From Johnsonella ignava ATCC 51276 (GTDB lineage Bacteria; Bacillota; Clostridia; Lachnospirales; Lachnospiraceae): a DNA stretch of 64,000 nucleotides. The DNA lies in the NCBI RefSeq assembly GCF_000235445.1, contig NZ_JH378830.1:4111-68110 (forward strand). The letters run 5' to 3'. Both the position numbers and the translations under genes were made by a program. The notes beneath the pieces are model-generated. The model had not been told where the DNA came from and did no database searches. It was given only the letters and a program-made list of their open reading frames with translations. The number at the start of each line of letters is the position of its first letter. Position 1 is the first letter of the stretch. This document shows, piece after piece, positions 9,100 to 17,764 of this stretch.

Positions 9100-9473
9100 A
9101 ACATATATGGGAGTGAAATACGTACACTCAAGGAAAATATCATTGACAGCATTAAAATTTTATGATACTCTTAAAAAAATATTAAGAATATCAGCTAAAA
9201 TTTATAGATTTATAAATCATCAAAACAGTCGGATATTTATATATTTATGTACGTTTAAATAATTAGATATATTGATATAAGTCTGTATAAATTGATGAAT
9301 ATTTAGTTAAGCCCATAAGTCTATATATGTAGCTGATAGGTTCTGATATATTTTTATGATTTGCGTAGTTTTACAGCGATCAAATTAAAAACAATGTATC
9401 TAAGCGTAGCCCTGAACCGGCATTAAAAACAGCCGGGAAAACACATGTCATGTTATATAGAAGAGGTATTTAA
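9100..9473. other. Intergenic stretch without a recognisable gene
   Basis: About 370 bases of very AT-rich DNA. A short inverted repeat CCGGC/GCCGG lies at about 9418-9436, just upstream of the next gene. No tRNA, riboswitch or conserved ORF was seen. Confidence 0.5.
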
Positions 9474-10238
9474 ATGAAAAAGATTGTAAAACCTGCATTT
9501 GCTCTTTTATTAATAATAATGGGAGTAATTGTATTAATGAAGATAAATAGAACATGGGCATTGAATCCCGAACAAAATCCGGATGAAGCATCGGAGCTGA
9601 ACTCAGAACAAAATCTGAGTGAAACATCGGCACTGAATTCTAAGAAAAATCTGAATGTGGAATATTTTATCAGTGGAATTGATTCCGATACAACATATAA
9701 AGATTTGGAACGGGAAATAGGTCCAGTTACCGGTACTACAGGGTGTGGATTTGTCAGAGACTATTATGAGGTGGAAGATCTAGTTTTTTTAGATTATTGG
9801 ATGCATGCACTATCAGAAAAAGGTACAGTTATTGAGCTTATGGTAGAAGATATGTCTGAAAATTATAAAGGCTTAGTTATGTACGTTGAAAAAAATTTTA
9901 AAAGCACTGAATATATAAAGAAACTTTTTGCTGAGGGAAAAATCATTTCAGATGTGCATAAAATAGAAATAAAGCCAAGACAATTTTTTGATTTAAATGA
10001 TGAATATACATATGAAGATATAGTGAATTTATATGGGAAAACTCATGGTATAACTGATAATAACAGAATATACTATCATATCAATTCATACTATGTATTT
10101 TTCCCGGCTGATTTCTCTTCTAATCAAGAAAGTAAGCTGAATTATATAGATTTATATTCAGAGGATGGGAAGTTCAAATGTCGTATACAATATGCACCTC
10201 AAATTATAAACCATTCATTGAATATATTTTATGATTAA
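9474..10238 (+). CDS. Membrane-anchored protein of unknown function
   Basis: A 254-residue product with an N-terminal hydrophobic segment (residues 7-23) and no lipobox, so it is probably a signal-anchored extracellular protein. Residues 30-62 form three imperfect 12-residue repeats of the type L-N-S-E-Q-N-L-S-E-T-S. The remainder (from about 63) is a soluble domain with 'YKDLEREIGPVTGT', resembling in rhythm the small SmpA-like lipoprotein folds that begin with a helix and 'GxP'; no family is recognised. AAGAGG 9-14 bases upstream is the ribosome binding site. Its neighbours are likewise small surface proteins. Confidence 0.65.
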   Translation: MKKIVKPAFALLLIIMGVIVLMKINRTWALNPEQNPDEASELNSEQNLSETSALNSKKNLNVEYFISGIDSDTTYKDLEREIGPVTGTTGCGFVRDYYEVEDLVFLDYWMHALSEKGTVIELMVEDMSENYKGLVMYVEKNFKSTEYIKKLFAEGKIISDVHKIEIKPRQFFDLNDEYTYEDIVNLYGKTHGITDNNRIYYHINSYYVFFPADFSSNQESKLNYIDLYSEDGKFKCRIQYAPQIINHSLNIFYD

Positions 10239-10326
10239 GACTTAGTGTGCCGGGATGTAAATGAATAAAATAGCAGGTCATCACTTTAATAATCACTAAA
10301 TCTGAAAAGTATCATACAACTTATCG

Positions 10327-10514
10327 GGTAAATATACGGTTTTAATTGTAGTTAATCCTGATGATGAGTATTATTGGTATCGGCAGGATATTGATGGAAA
10401 GTTTCATAAACAGGGGTTAACAAAGGTTATTACAGGGGTAAAAATCCTAAAAAAGATGCAAAGAAAAGAGGGTATAAATATGACTTGGGATTTTATTATA
10501 TCAGCAAAAAATAA
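10327..10514 (+). pseudogene. Frameshifted 'YHWYRQD'-type protein fragment
   Basis: One frame gives TVLIVVNPDDEYYWYRQD and DGKFHKQGLTKVITG. Another frame, entered at about 10437, continues KNPKKDAKKRGYKYDL and GFYYISKK with a TAA at 10512-10514. Together they match the outline of a small Firmicute protein domain that reads '(V/A)V.P..DYHWYRQD..G.WSHK.G.T.VTN.D..GK.I.NP..A.R..Y....GYF.V'. No start codon is in place and the frames are broken, so this is a remnant. Its last codons overlap the start of the next gene in a different frame. Confidence 0.5.
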
Positions 10515-10869
10515 ATATCTGAAAAGAAAGAGTATAAAAATATTATTATTAGGTTTATTTCTCTTATTATTGTTTATGTTAATATTTTTATATAAAAGGT
10601 ATGATATGTGTGAAGTTGATTCTGAAACAAGATATAAATTTGAATCATTAATAAGAAAGCCGAGTTGGGAGATATTATCAATACTAGGAGAACCGGATAA
10701 ATGGGAGGGTTGCGGAAATCCCTATCCAGTGTATGTTTTATATAATGGTTTAGAAGTAGAACTTATTTTTTTGTATGGTTCTGATTTAGAACAAGGCAGT
10801 ATGTTGTGGAGAATAGTATATGAAAAAGACGGAAAGATTATTCGTGATGTAAGGACAAAAATTAAATAA
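10480..10869 (+). CDS. Small membrane-anchored protein, SmpA-like outline
   Basis: From the ATG at 10480 (GAGGG 9-13 bases upstream) the product has 129 residues. There is one transmembrane helix (about residues 19-39) and then a short extracytoplasmic domain. The text 'LIRKPSWEILSILGEPDKWEG' followed by an aromatic strand recalls the two-helix/three-strand SmpA/OmlA-like folds found in Gram-positive lipoproteins, but this is only a resemblance. The upstream ATG at 10456 is in frame but has no ribosome binding site. The gene start lies inside the end of a decayed gene, so its expression signals may be inherited from that gene. Confidence 0.55.
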   Translation: MTWDFIISAKNKYLKRKSIKILLLGLFLLLLFMLIFLYKRYDMCEVDSETRYKFESLIRKPSWEILSILGEPDKWEGCGNPYPVYVLYNGLEVELIFLYGSDLEQGSMLWRIVYEKDGKIIRDVRTKIK

Positions 10870-11354
10870 TTTTAAAAGCATATAGACATGACTCTGTCGG
10901 TAATTTAACTATGGTTGACGGTTTTATACTGAAATTACATTACACCTATCAGAAAAATTTAATGATAAAAGATTTTTGCCCTGAAATGAATATTACTTGG
11001 ATTTCTTTTGTAATGCTTTTCGTAAGAGTAGTTAAATAGATCTATGTATTTTTTATAGGACTCTCCTATAAAAGAACATCCGTCATAAACTTGTTCCTAA
11101 GAGGTACTTGCACTACCATAAAGATGTGGAAATATCTGAGAGGCAGTCTTTGATTTAGAAAATGGAGAGAAATCTTTAATATAACCAAAAGATTTTATAT
11201 TTTTTGTTCCCGGTTATTTTTTATTCTTATAACAAAATGATTCATATATTTGAAGCTAAGTTCCTTTTTTCTTCTTTTCTCAAAAAATAAGCCATAATAG
11301 CCTCCAGGATAAAGTATTATGAAGTACTATTGTTATAACATACTCAAAAAATCC
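10870..11354. other. Intergenic stretch with one tight inverted repeat
   Basis: Nearly 500 bases without a supportable gene. At 11051-11073 TTTTATAGGA and TCCTATAAAA flank a 3-base centre, a perfect 10-bp inverted repeat that could be an operator or a weak terminator. Short frames (for example 23 codons from about 10960) show no family resemblance and no ribosome binding site. Confidence 0.5.
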
Positions 11355-11383
11355 TTGATTTTTATAAAAAATTATGGTAGAAT
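11355..11383 (+). promoter_or_regulatory. Promoter of rplS
   Basis: TTGATT (11355-11360) and TAGAAT (11378-11383) are 17 bases apart. Transcription would start near 11390, giving a leader of about 110 bases before the rplS ATG. Confidence 0.65.
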
Positions 11384-11387
11384 CCAT

Positions 11388-11470
11388 AGGTTGTTAAAAC
11401 GAGGTGCTCCTCTGTCATAAATAGTATTTTTTATAATTTATATTATATATTGAGTTAATGGCATGAACAT
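11388..11470 (+). promoter_or_regulatory. Possible L19 ribosomal-protein leader
   Basis: The rplS leader contains GTTAAAACGAGGTGCTCCTC, in which GAGG (11401-11404) and CCTC (11409-11412) form a small hairpin with a TGCT loop. Low-GC Gram-positive rplS genes often carry a short structured leader for autoregulation by L19. The match is by position and general shape only. Confidence 0.35.
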
Positions 11471-11498
11471 CAAATTAAAACAGGAGGATTTATATACT

Positions 11499-11843
11499 AT
11501 GGACGAATTAATTAGAAAGATTGAAAATGCACAGCTTAAAGAAAAGGTGCCTGAGTTTAATGTAGGTGAAACGGTAAAGGTTTATAACAAGATTAAAGAG
11601 GGCAACAGAGAAAGAATTCAGGTATTTGAAGGAGTTGTGCTTAAAAGACAAAATGGCGGTATAAGAGAGACTTTTACTGTAAGAAAGCTTTCAAACGGTA
11701 CAGGTGTTGAAAAGACATGGCCTATTCATTCACCCTTTATTGATAGAATTGAGGTGGTAAGAAAAGGAAGAGTCAGAAGAGCTAAGCTTTTCTATCTCCG
11801 TGGACGCATAGGCAAGGCTGCTAAAGTAAAGGAAGCAAGATAG
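11499..11843 (+). CDS. rplS: 50S ribosomal protein L19
   Basis: The 114-residue protein is the full length of L19, which sits at the 30S/50S interface. It shows FNVGETVKVYNKIKEGNRER, VFEGVVLKRQNGGIRETFTV and the C-terminal 'VRRAKLFYLRGRIGKAAKVKE'-type signature. The ATG at 11499 is preferred over the in-frame ATG at 11463 because AGGAGG (11482-11487) lies upstream of it and L19 proteins normally begin at MDELI. The usual neighbours trmD and rimM are not adjacent. It ends 150 bases before a strong bidirectional terminator. Confidence 0.96.
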   Translation: MDELIRKIENAQLKEKVPEFNVGETVKVYNKIKEGNRERIQVFEGVVLKRQNGGIRETFTVRKLSNGTGVEKTWPIHSPFIDRIEVVRKGRVRRAKLFYLRGRIGKAAKVKEAR

Positions 11844-11992
11844 TTATAGTTCCGAGCGATATAAGCCGGGTACAGCATAAAATAAATACTAATACTTAAA
11901 GTGATAAATATATAGAAAAGGAATTTATCTCTGTTTTTTTATAAAAATGTATGTTATATATTTTTATCTATATAAAGTATATTTATCTCTGC

Positions 11993-12044
11993 AAAAAAAG
12001 GTGCTTACAAATGATTTTATTACCATTTGTAAGCACCTTTTTTT
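11993..12044. terminator. Bidirectional intrinsic terminator between rplS and the metal ATPase
   Basis: GGTGCTTACAAATG (12000-12013) and its perfect complement (12024-12037) form a 14-bp stem around a 10-base loop, flanked by A7 on the left and T7 on the right. It therefore terminates both the rplS transcript and the convergent ATPase transcript. Confidence 0.93.
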
Positions 12045-12079
12045 AGTCATTGCATAGAAAACAGCAATAGTATAATATA

Positions 12080-14155
12080 CTAAATCAAGTCTGTCATGCT
12101 CTTTACGGAAATTCCTAAAGTTGATATATTATGTAAAAGGGCTGAAGAAGTTGGAGAAAGTATCCCGGAAGTTCCAAATAGTATAAGGGCTGTATTAAAA
12201 CTCATTATAAATCTATAATTGCTGTTTATTCTATCTATAAGCCTGTTTGCTATTTTTTTAAGAGTTATAAGCTCATTTAAACTTTCGGCGGTTATTGTAA
12301 TATCCGAGATTTCTTTTGCTATAGCGGCACCATTTCCTATGGCTATACCGCAGCTGGCTGCGGAAAGTGCCGGAGAATCATTTATACCGTCTCCCACCAT
12401 TATAACCGTTTTTCCGGAATTTCTTTCTTTTTCAATAAAAGCTGCCTTGTCTTCAGGAAGTACACCTGCATAAAACTCATCAACACCGGCTTTTTTAGCG
12501 GCAGCTTCAGCTGTTTTTATATTATCACCGGTTATCATCACGGTTTTTTTAATGCCGAGTCGTTTAAGTTCTGCAATAACTTCGGCAGCTTCATCTCTAA
12601 GCGGATCTGAAATATATATTACTGCAACCAGTTTACCGGCTATTGCAAGAAACAGATGAGAATACTGTGGGTTCAGATTTTCAATTATTTCACTATCCTC
12701 AGGTGCGATTTCGGTATGTTCATCTTCAAATACAAAGTGATAACTGCCTATTATAACCTTTTCTTCTTTTATAGTGCTTGCTATGCCGTGTGCTACGACA
12801 TATTCAACATGTGAATGCATTTCACGATGTGATATGTTAAGTTTTTTTGCATAGGCAACTACCGCATTTGCAACTGAATGAGGAAAATGTTCCTCAAGAC
12901 AGGCTGCAATTTTAATCATTTGTCTTTCATTTTGACCTGCACAGGCTATAACTTTCTCAACAGTAGGACATGCATGTGTCAATGTTCCGGTTTTATCAAA
13001 TACTATGGTATCTGCATATGCAATTGCCTCAAGATATTTGCCGCCCTTTACTGTAGCCTTATATCTGCCTGCTTCTTTCATAGCTGAAAGTACGGCAAGA
13101 GGTATTGAAAATTTAAGTGCACATGAAAAGTCAACCATGAGTACAGAAAGTGTTTTTTGTATATTCCTTGTAAGAAGGTAAGTAAATGCCGTTCCTAAAA
13201 GCGAGTATGGAACCAGTTTATCTGCAAGGTTTGAAGCTCGATCTTCAGTGTCAGATTTAAGTTTTTCCGATTCTTCAATCATTTTTACTATCCTGTCATA
13301 TCTTCCGCTGCCTGCTTCGGCATCTACAGATATTATAAGTTCGCCCTCTTCTATGACAGTGCCTGCATATATATAAGCTCCCTCTCTTTTTGCTACAGGT
13401 ACTGATTCTCCGGTAAGTGAGGCTTGATTTACCATCGCTTCACCTGAATACACAATTCCGTCAAACGGTATTACGTTACCCATATTTACAACTATAAGAT
13501 CCTTGCTTTTTATACTTGATACAGGCACAAGCACATCAGCACCATCTGTCTTTAGCCAAACTTTGTCTATATTAAGCGACATGGTTCTTGCAAGATCATT
13601 TATTGATTTTTTATGTGTCCATTCTTCAAGCAGACTCCCTAACCCCAAAAGAAACATAATTGAGCCGGCAGTAGAAAAATCCCGTCGTATGACTGAAACT
13701 CCTATTGAGATTGCATCAAGTACTTCAACTTCAAGCTTTCCGTTAATAAGCGATTTAATTCCTTTAATTATATATCCGGTCGATTTTAAGACAGTATATA
13801 AAATTCTTAAAGGTAATGGAAGAAAAAGCTGTCTTGCCACGGCTAAGGTTATATTTCCTACAAATTTTTCTTGAAATTGTCTGGTTATAAGCCTGCCTGA
13901 ATTTTGTGAAGCATTATCTGTAAGTGAGTCGGAATTAAGATCAAATTTTGATATGGCAGAAATTACGGCATCTTTTTGCCCGTTTTTAAAAAAGACTACC
14001 ACATCATTTGTTCTTTCATAAACTACAGCCTGTTTTACATAAGACTTTTCTTCAAGATAGTATAAAAGTATGTCGGCCTGCTGTATCGTTATAAGAGGTT
14101 TTTCTATTTTAAATCTTATCCTTAAGGAAGATTCATGTATTATTCTGCATTTCAC
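12080..14155 (-). CDS. P1B-type heavy-metal-translocating ATPase
   Basis: A 691-residue ATP-driven metal pump. Residues 1-75 form a cytosolic N-terminal domain without the CxxC of classic HMA domains. Then come membrane helices, the actuator motif SLTGES (246-251), the phosphorylation site DKTGTLT (Asp387) and the hinge GDGINDSPAL (near 590). In the transmembrane metal site the usual CPC/SPC is replaced by SCALK (344-348), so the transported ion is not the usual Cu or Zn set; Mn or Fe export is a guess. The DUF6110 gene lies 5 bases upstream on the same strand, and a DtxR-like box lies 390 bases further up, which suggests control by Fe or Mn. Confidence 0.9.
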   Translation of the reverse strand: MKCRIIHESSLRIRFKIEKPLITIQQADILLYYLEEKSYVKQAVVYERTNDVVVFFKNGQKDAVISAISKFDLNSDSLTDNASQNSGRLITRQFQEKFVGNITLAVARQLFLPLPLRILYTVLKSTGYIIKGIKSLINGKLEVEVLDAISIGVSVIRRDFSTAGSIMFLLGLGSLLEEWTHKKSINDLARTMSLNIDKVWLKTDGADVLVPVSSIKSKDLIVVNMGNVIPFDGIVYSGEAMVNQASLTGESVPVAKREGAYIYAGTVIEEGELIISVDAEAGSGRYDRIVKMIEESEKLKSDTEDRASNLADKLVPYSLLGTAFTYLLTRNIQKTLSVLMVDFSCALKFSIPLAVLSAMKEAGRYKATVKGGKYLEAIAYADTIVFDKTGTLTHACPTVEKVIACAGQNERQMIKIAACLEEHFPHSVANAVVAYAKKLNISHREMHSHVEYVVAHGIASTIKEEKVIIGSYHFVFEDEHTEIAPEDSEIIENLNPQYSHLFLAIAGKLVAVIYISDPLRDEAAEVIAELKRLGIKKTVMITGDNIKTAEAAAKKAGVDEFYAGVLPEDKAAFIEKERNSGKTVIMVGDGINDSPALSAASCGIAIGNGAAIAKEISDITITAESLNELITLKKIANRLIDRINSNYRFIMSFNTALILFGTSGILSPTSSALLHNISTLGISVKSMTDLI

Positions 14156-14160
14156 CCTGA

Positions 14161-14424
14161 TTAAGCCTCTGTACTGTCGCCGACTACTGACTGCTCTTGT
14201 TTTTGTGCACGCTCTGCGTTTATATCCTTTGCTTCTGCCAGTATATCTCCGGCATTAACCTGTATATTTGAAACAGTTTCCATTACACTCTCTTTAACCC
14301 TAAGTGCTGCTGCTGTAGTGTGTGCATATACTTTTTTTGCATCCCTGCTGCTTAGAAGTTTAATTCCTGCCGAGCCGAATATCGCTCCACCCACAAAAAA
14401 AGCTAATTTTTTAAATCCAATCAT
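14161..14424 (-). CDS. DUF6110-family small protein, metal-ATPase partner
   Basis: An 87-residue protein with an N-terminal hydrophobic Gly-rich helix (FFVGGAIFGSAGIKLL, about 9-24) followed by an amphipathic helical tail with 'SRDAKKVYAHTTAAALRVKE'. This matches my recollection of DUF6110 proteins, which occur directly beside P-type metal ATPases in Clostridia. It is probably a membrane-bound accessory subunit. GGAGG 9 bases before the ATG is the ribosome binding site. It is the first gene of a two-gene unit with the ATPase. Confidence 0.75.
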   Translation of the reverse strand: MIGFKKLAFFVGGAIFGSAGIKLLSSRDAKKVYAHTTAAALRVKESVMETVSNIQVNAGDILAEAKDINAERAQKQEQSVVGDSTEA

Positions 14425-14515
14425 ATTATAATCCTCCGTTTTATTTATAGTATAATATATTTATATGTAATGCATTACTGTTTTGTAAAAGCTGCCGGTT
14501 GTAGTTTTTACAATA

Positions 14516-14539
14516 TTTCAATGTCTAAAGACATTGAAA
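14516..14539. promoter_or_regulatory. Perfect 24-base palindrome, candidate operator
   Basis: TTTCAATGTCT (14516-14526) and AGACATTGAAA (14529-14539) are exact complements around a 2-base centre. It lies 92 bases upstream of the DUF6110 start. There is no T-tract, so it is more likely a repressor site than a terminator. The binding factor is unknown. Confidence 0.5.
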
Positions 14540-14812
14540 AGTACAATAAATATATACAAAAAATATTTATTGTGTGCTATCATAATAACATAAACTTACT
14601 GTGCTGTATATAATGTATTTTTTAAGCATATTATAGCTGTTTTGCCTCTCAAAACTTAAAAATATAAAACAAATTTATTTTTTATGTATTTATACTGCTT
14701 ATATACCAATGAATTTTGATTAGACAAAACAAACTCACAGTATTAATGCATGAATATAAAACGAAGAAGAAAAGATATTTCATACAAAACGACGATTCAA
14801 TCTCGAATATAG

Positions 14813-14829
14813 TTAGGTAGTCTAACCTA
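14813..14829. promoter_or_regulatory. DtxR/IdeR-like metal-repressor box
   Basis: TTAGGTAGTCTAACCTA is a near-palindrome matching the DtxR/IdeR consensus TTAGGTTAGCCTAACCTAA in both half-sites. On the minus strand it lies between TTGGTA (14836-14831) and TATATT (14811-14806), so it could occlude a promoter for the metal-ATPase unit. It is 80 bases upstream of the rpsU -35 on the other side. Inference from the motif only. Confidence 0.6.
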
Positions 14830-14910
14830 TTACCAACAATAATGAGATATATTATCATATTTAATCGTCATATTTTTTATATTTTTTTATATTCTGTATT
14901 AAAAAATCAG

Positions 14911-14938
14911 TTGACTATTTTTATTATTATGATATGAT
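14911..14938 (+). promoter_or_regulatory. Promoter of rpsU
   Basis: TTGACT (14911-14916) and TATGAT (14933-14938) are 16 bases apart, with the start point expected near 14945 and rpsU 43 bases further. Confidence 0.65.
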
Positions 14939-14987
14939 AAAGAGGAATTTTTAAATTTCACAACCGGAGGGAGGTTAGTATTTTTAG

Positions 14988-15164
14988 ATGTCAAACGTGA
15001 TTGTGAAAGAGAACGAGAGTCTCGACAGCGCACTCAGAAGATTTAAGAGAAATTGTGCTAAAGCTGGCATCCAGCAGGAGATCCGTAAAAGAGAACATTA
15101 CGAAAAGCCAAGCGTTAGACGCAAGAAAAAGTCTGAAGCTGCGAGAAAAAGAAAATTCAACTAA
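14988..15164 (+). CDS. rpsU: 30S ribosomal protein S21
   Basis: A 58-codon gene starting MSNVIVKENESLDSALRRFK, followed by RNCAKAGIQQEIRKREHYEK and a basic tail PSVRRKKKSEAARKRKFN. This is the complete S21 protein, which sits near the 3' end of 16S rRNA and helps initiation. GGAGGGAGG 12-20 bases upstream is a very strong Shine-Dalgarno. It is followed by an intrinsic terminator, so it is transcribed alone. Confidence 0.96.
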   Translation: MSNVIVKENESLDSALRRFKRNCAKAGIQQEIRKREHYEKPSVRRKKKSEAARKRKFN

Positions 15165-15231
15165 TACTTTTATCAGTAGCCGTTACAGCTGTATATATCT
15201 ACAGGGTGCGGCAGATGTTTTAAGTAATGCT

Positions 15232-15259
15232 AAATCCCGGCTTAACGCCGGGATTTTTT
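15232..15259 (+). terminator. Intrinsic terminator of rpsU
   Basis: AAATCCCGGC (15232-15241) and GCCGGGATTT (15247-15256) form a perfect 10-bp stem with a 5-base loop, followed by a T-run to 15259. Confidence 0.92.
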
Positions 15260-15360
15260 ATGCCTTTATTATGAAATTAAATATACATGTAGTAAAGCTA
15301 TAGAAACACATCAAGTATTTAATCGGACTGAATACTGCTTTATATTTTATAGAGCTCACA

Positions 15361-15975
15361 TCACATTTTTCTGAACAGTCCTACAACTTTTCCGAGTATA
15401 AGAACCTCTTTAACAATTATCGGTTCCATTGAATCATTCTCGGGTTGGAGTCTTATATGATTTTCTTCTTTATAGAAAGTTTTAACAGTAGCACTTTCAT
15501 CAAGCAGTGCGACAACTATATCGCCATTTTGTGCATATGACTGTTTTGCAATTATTATAAGATCACCGTCATATATTCCTACATTTATCATTGAATCCCC
15601 ACGGACTGTGAGCATGAAAGTATCAGCATTTGGAAGCATCTGAGAGGGGATAGGGAAATAATCGCTTATATTTTCCTGGGCAAATATAGGCTGTCCGGCA
15701 GCTACTTCTCCTACTACGGGGACATTAACCATCTCCCTCCTTGTAAGATTAAAAGTGTCATCAACTATTTCTATTGTTCTTGGTTTACTGGGATCTTTTC
15801 TTATATACCCCTTTTTTTCAAGATTTTCAAGATGTGAGTGTACTGATGATGTTGAGCTCAGTCCCACTGCCGCCCCTATTTCTCTTACAGACGGCGGATA
15901 TCCTTTTTTAAGAATACAGTTTTTTATACATTGAAGTATTTCATCCTGTTTTTTTGTTAATTTATATTCTGACAT
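15361..15975 (-). CDS. lexA: LexA repressor (SOS response)
   Basis: The 204-residue SOS repressor binds DNA through an N-terminal winged helix (1-70) and cleaves itself when RecA-ssDNA is present. All working residues are visible: the Ala93-Gly94 scissile bond in VVGEVAAGQP, the nucleophile Ser128 in RGDSMI, and the general base Lys165 in ATVKTFYK. It is full length. The ribosome binding site is the AGGAGG complement at 15990-15995. A half-canonical palindrome AACATATGTT (16135-16144) lies 160 bases upstream and could be an autoregulatory site, but it lacks the flanking C/G of known Firmicute SOS boxes. Confidence 0.97.
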   Translation of the reverse strand: MSEYKLTKKQDEILQCIKNCILKKGYPPSVREIGAAVGLSSTSSVHSHLENLEKKGYIRKDPSKPRTIEIVDDTFNLTRREMVNVPVVGEVAAGQPIFAQENISDYFPIPSQMLPNADTFMLTVRGDSMINVGIYDGDLIIIAKQSYAQNGDIVVALLDESATVKTFYKEENHIRLQPENDSMEPIIVKEVLILGKVVGLFRKM

Positions 15976-16234
15976 AGCAGGCTTTAAAATCCTCCTTTAA
16001 ATATGTAATGTTACCAAATTACCATCATACCGGTTGTACAGGTATAGACTAATTATACATGAATTTATATATGATTAATCCGGTATGTGATATCCTGTAA
16101 AAGTGTTTATATAGTATTTTAGATATTTAATAGTAACATATGTTTGGGTAAAAGGCAAATAATTTAAAGAAAATACCGTTAAAAATGCTACAAAAATAAA
16201 TTGACTTAAGTTAAGTGCTTATATCTTAAGCCTT

Positions 16235-17599
16235 TTATACCTTAAGAAAATTTCTTTCAAAGATATTCGGGAGTATATTTTTATGCAGTTCATAACAGAA
16301 TGAATTATATAGTTGTGAGGCATAGGCTTCTTTTAGAAAAAGTCTTCGTCCTGCCTCATATCTTAAAGGCATGGATTTATTAAAATTATTAAAAAGTACT
16401 TTATCAAAATCGGCTGCCTTGCTTATAACCGGAACTTGTGATTTATTTTTAATTATTCCCAGTATATCCGATTTTGATTTTTTAAATCCTATAAGTCTGG
16501 CATAATTGATATATCCGCTGTTTTTAAAAAGTGCCATATCGCTTTTTGTTATATCTAGAATAATATGTATAATTGCTCTTGATATTCTGGAATGAGTATA
16601 TTGTTTTGATTTTATTTCGGATATCATTTTTTCATATGATGTATTAAAACCTATATTACTGTATATTCTTTTTTCAAGTTCAGGTGAAATATCCGTAAAT
16701 TGCGAAAGTGAAAAGCTCTCCTTAGGAGTTTTTGTTTGTTGATAAATATAATGGCTATATTTTAGTTCAAGGATTTTCTTGTAAGTGTAGCCTGTAATTA
16801 TATCGGGATTAAGCGGATTATGTTTTTTAAGTATTTTATATACAGTTTCTGGAACATATTCATATATGTTTGTGCAGCCTGAATGATAAGAATCCTCAAA
16901 AAGCTGTTTTCTTATGGACGAGGCGGATGCGAAATGTCCCGGTATAAGTTCAGTGCTTTTATATCCCATACCGCAGCGTTTTATTATTACAGGCTTTAAG
17001 CCTGCTTTAAGCCTGATTATTGACTTTATATACTCAAGAGCAAGTATGTTATTGGGTTTGTTCAGTATATCTGAAATTCTTTTTATTGTATCCACGTCAT
17101 AGCCTGAATCTGTCAGGCTCTTTAAAACGGCGGTATTTCTTGATGCAGGGTAGCTTTTACCTGAGGCAAGTTCAGCTTTTAATGCTGCAGAAAACATCTG
17201 TCTGCACTTATTTTTGCCAAGAAGTATATAGGATATAAGGTGTAAGTCGTTTAAAATATTTTCACCGGCATCTTCACATCCAAAGGATATGAAATCAGCT
17301 CCTAAAGCTTCAAGCAGAGCAACTCCATACATTGCAAAATCTTCAGCGGATGAAGTTGAAAAGGGAGCAGGTATATCAAAAACTGCATCAACTCCGCAAT
17401 TTAGAGCCATTTCAGCTCTCGTAGAGGTATCAAATATCGCAGGTTCCCCTCTTTGTACAAAATGCCCGCTTATAACTGCGACTACATAATCTGCACCGCA
17501 GAGCTGTAAGGCTTTCTTTATCTGGTATTCATGTCCGTTGTGAAAGGGGTTGTATTCAGCTATAATTCCAAGTATTTTTTTATTTGTATAAGTATTCAT
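16235..17599 (-). CDS. tmcAL: tRNA(Met) cytidine acetate ligase TmcAL
   Basis: This 454-residue YlbM/TmcAL-family enzyme activates acetate with ATP and acetylates C34 of elongator tRNA-Met (ac4C), improving codon reading. The N-terminal nucleotidyltransferase signature GIIAEYNPFHNGHEYQIKKA (11-30) carries the HxGH motif. It is followed by VISGHFVQRGEPAIFD and RAEMALNCGVDAVFDIP, all characteristic of the family, and a helical C-terminal tRNA-binding part. The gene is divergent from pta-ackA, which make and use acetyl phosphate and acetate, so substrate supply and gene position fit together. It is complete, with ATG at 17597-17599. Confidence 0.93.
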   Translation of the reverse strand: MNTYTNKKILGIIAEYNPFHNGHEYQIKKALQLCGADYVVAVISGHFVQRGEPAIFDTSTRAEMALNCGVDAVFDIPAPFSTSSAEDFAMYGVALLEALGADFISFGCEDAGENILNDLHLISYILLGKNKCRQMFSAALKAELASGKSYPASRNTAVLKSLTDSGYDVDTIKRISDILNKPNNILALEYIKSIIRLKAGLKPVIIKRCGMGYKSTELIPGHFASASSIRKQLFEDSYHSGCTNIYEYVPETVYKILKKHNPLNPDIITGYTYKKILELKYSHYIYQQTKTPKESFSLSQFTDISPELEKRIYSNIGFNTSYEKMISEIKSKQYTHSRISRAIIHIILDITKSDMALFKNSGYINYARLIGFKKSKSDILGIIKNKSQVPVISKAADFDKVLFNNFNKSMPLRYEAGRRLFLKEAYASQLYNSFCYELHKNILPNIFERNFLKV

Positions 17600-17651
17600 A
17601 ATTTTTTATTGTATTTTTTTAAACACCGTAAAGTATAAATAAACTTTAGGC

Positions 17652-17681
17652 TTGTATTTATCTGTAAGGATATACTATAAT
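17652..17681 (+). promoter_or_regulatory. Promoter of pta-ackA
   Basis: TTGTAT (17652-17657) and TATAAT (17676-17681) are 18 bases apart, with the pta ATG 83 bases further on. Confidence 0.6.
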
Positions 17682-17764
17682 TATAACAAAGAACATAGGA
17701 TTATACACTATTTTTTAATTGTGTAAAAGTACTATAAATGAATTTGAAAGGGGAAGATGTCAAA

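Noticed and set aside
16135..16144. LexA operator AACATATGTT upstream of lexA
   Set aside because: The palindrome is short, 160 bases from the gene, and lacks the outer bases of known Firmicute SOS boxes.
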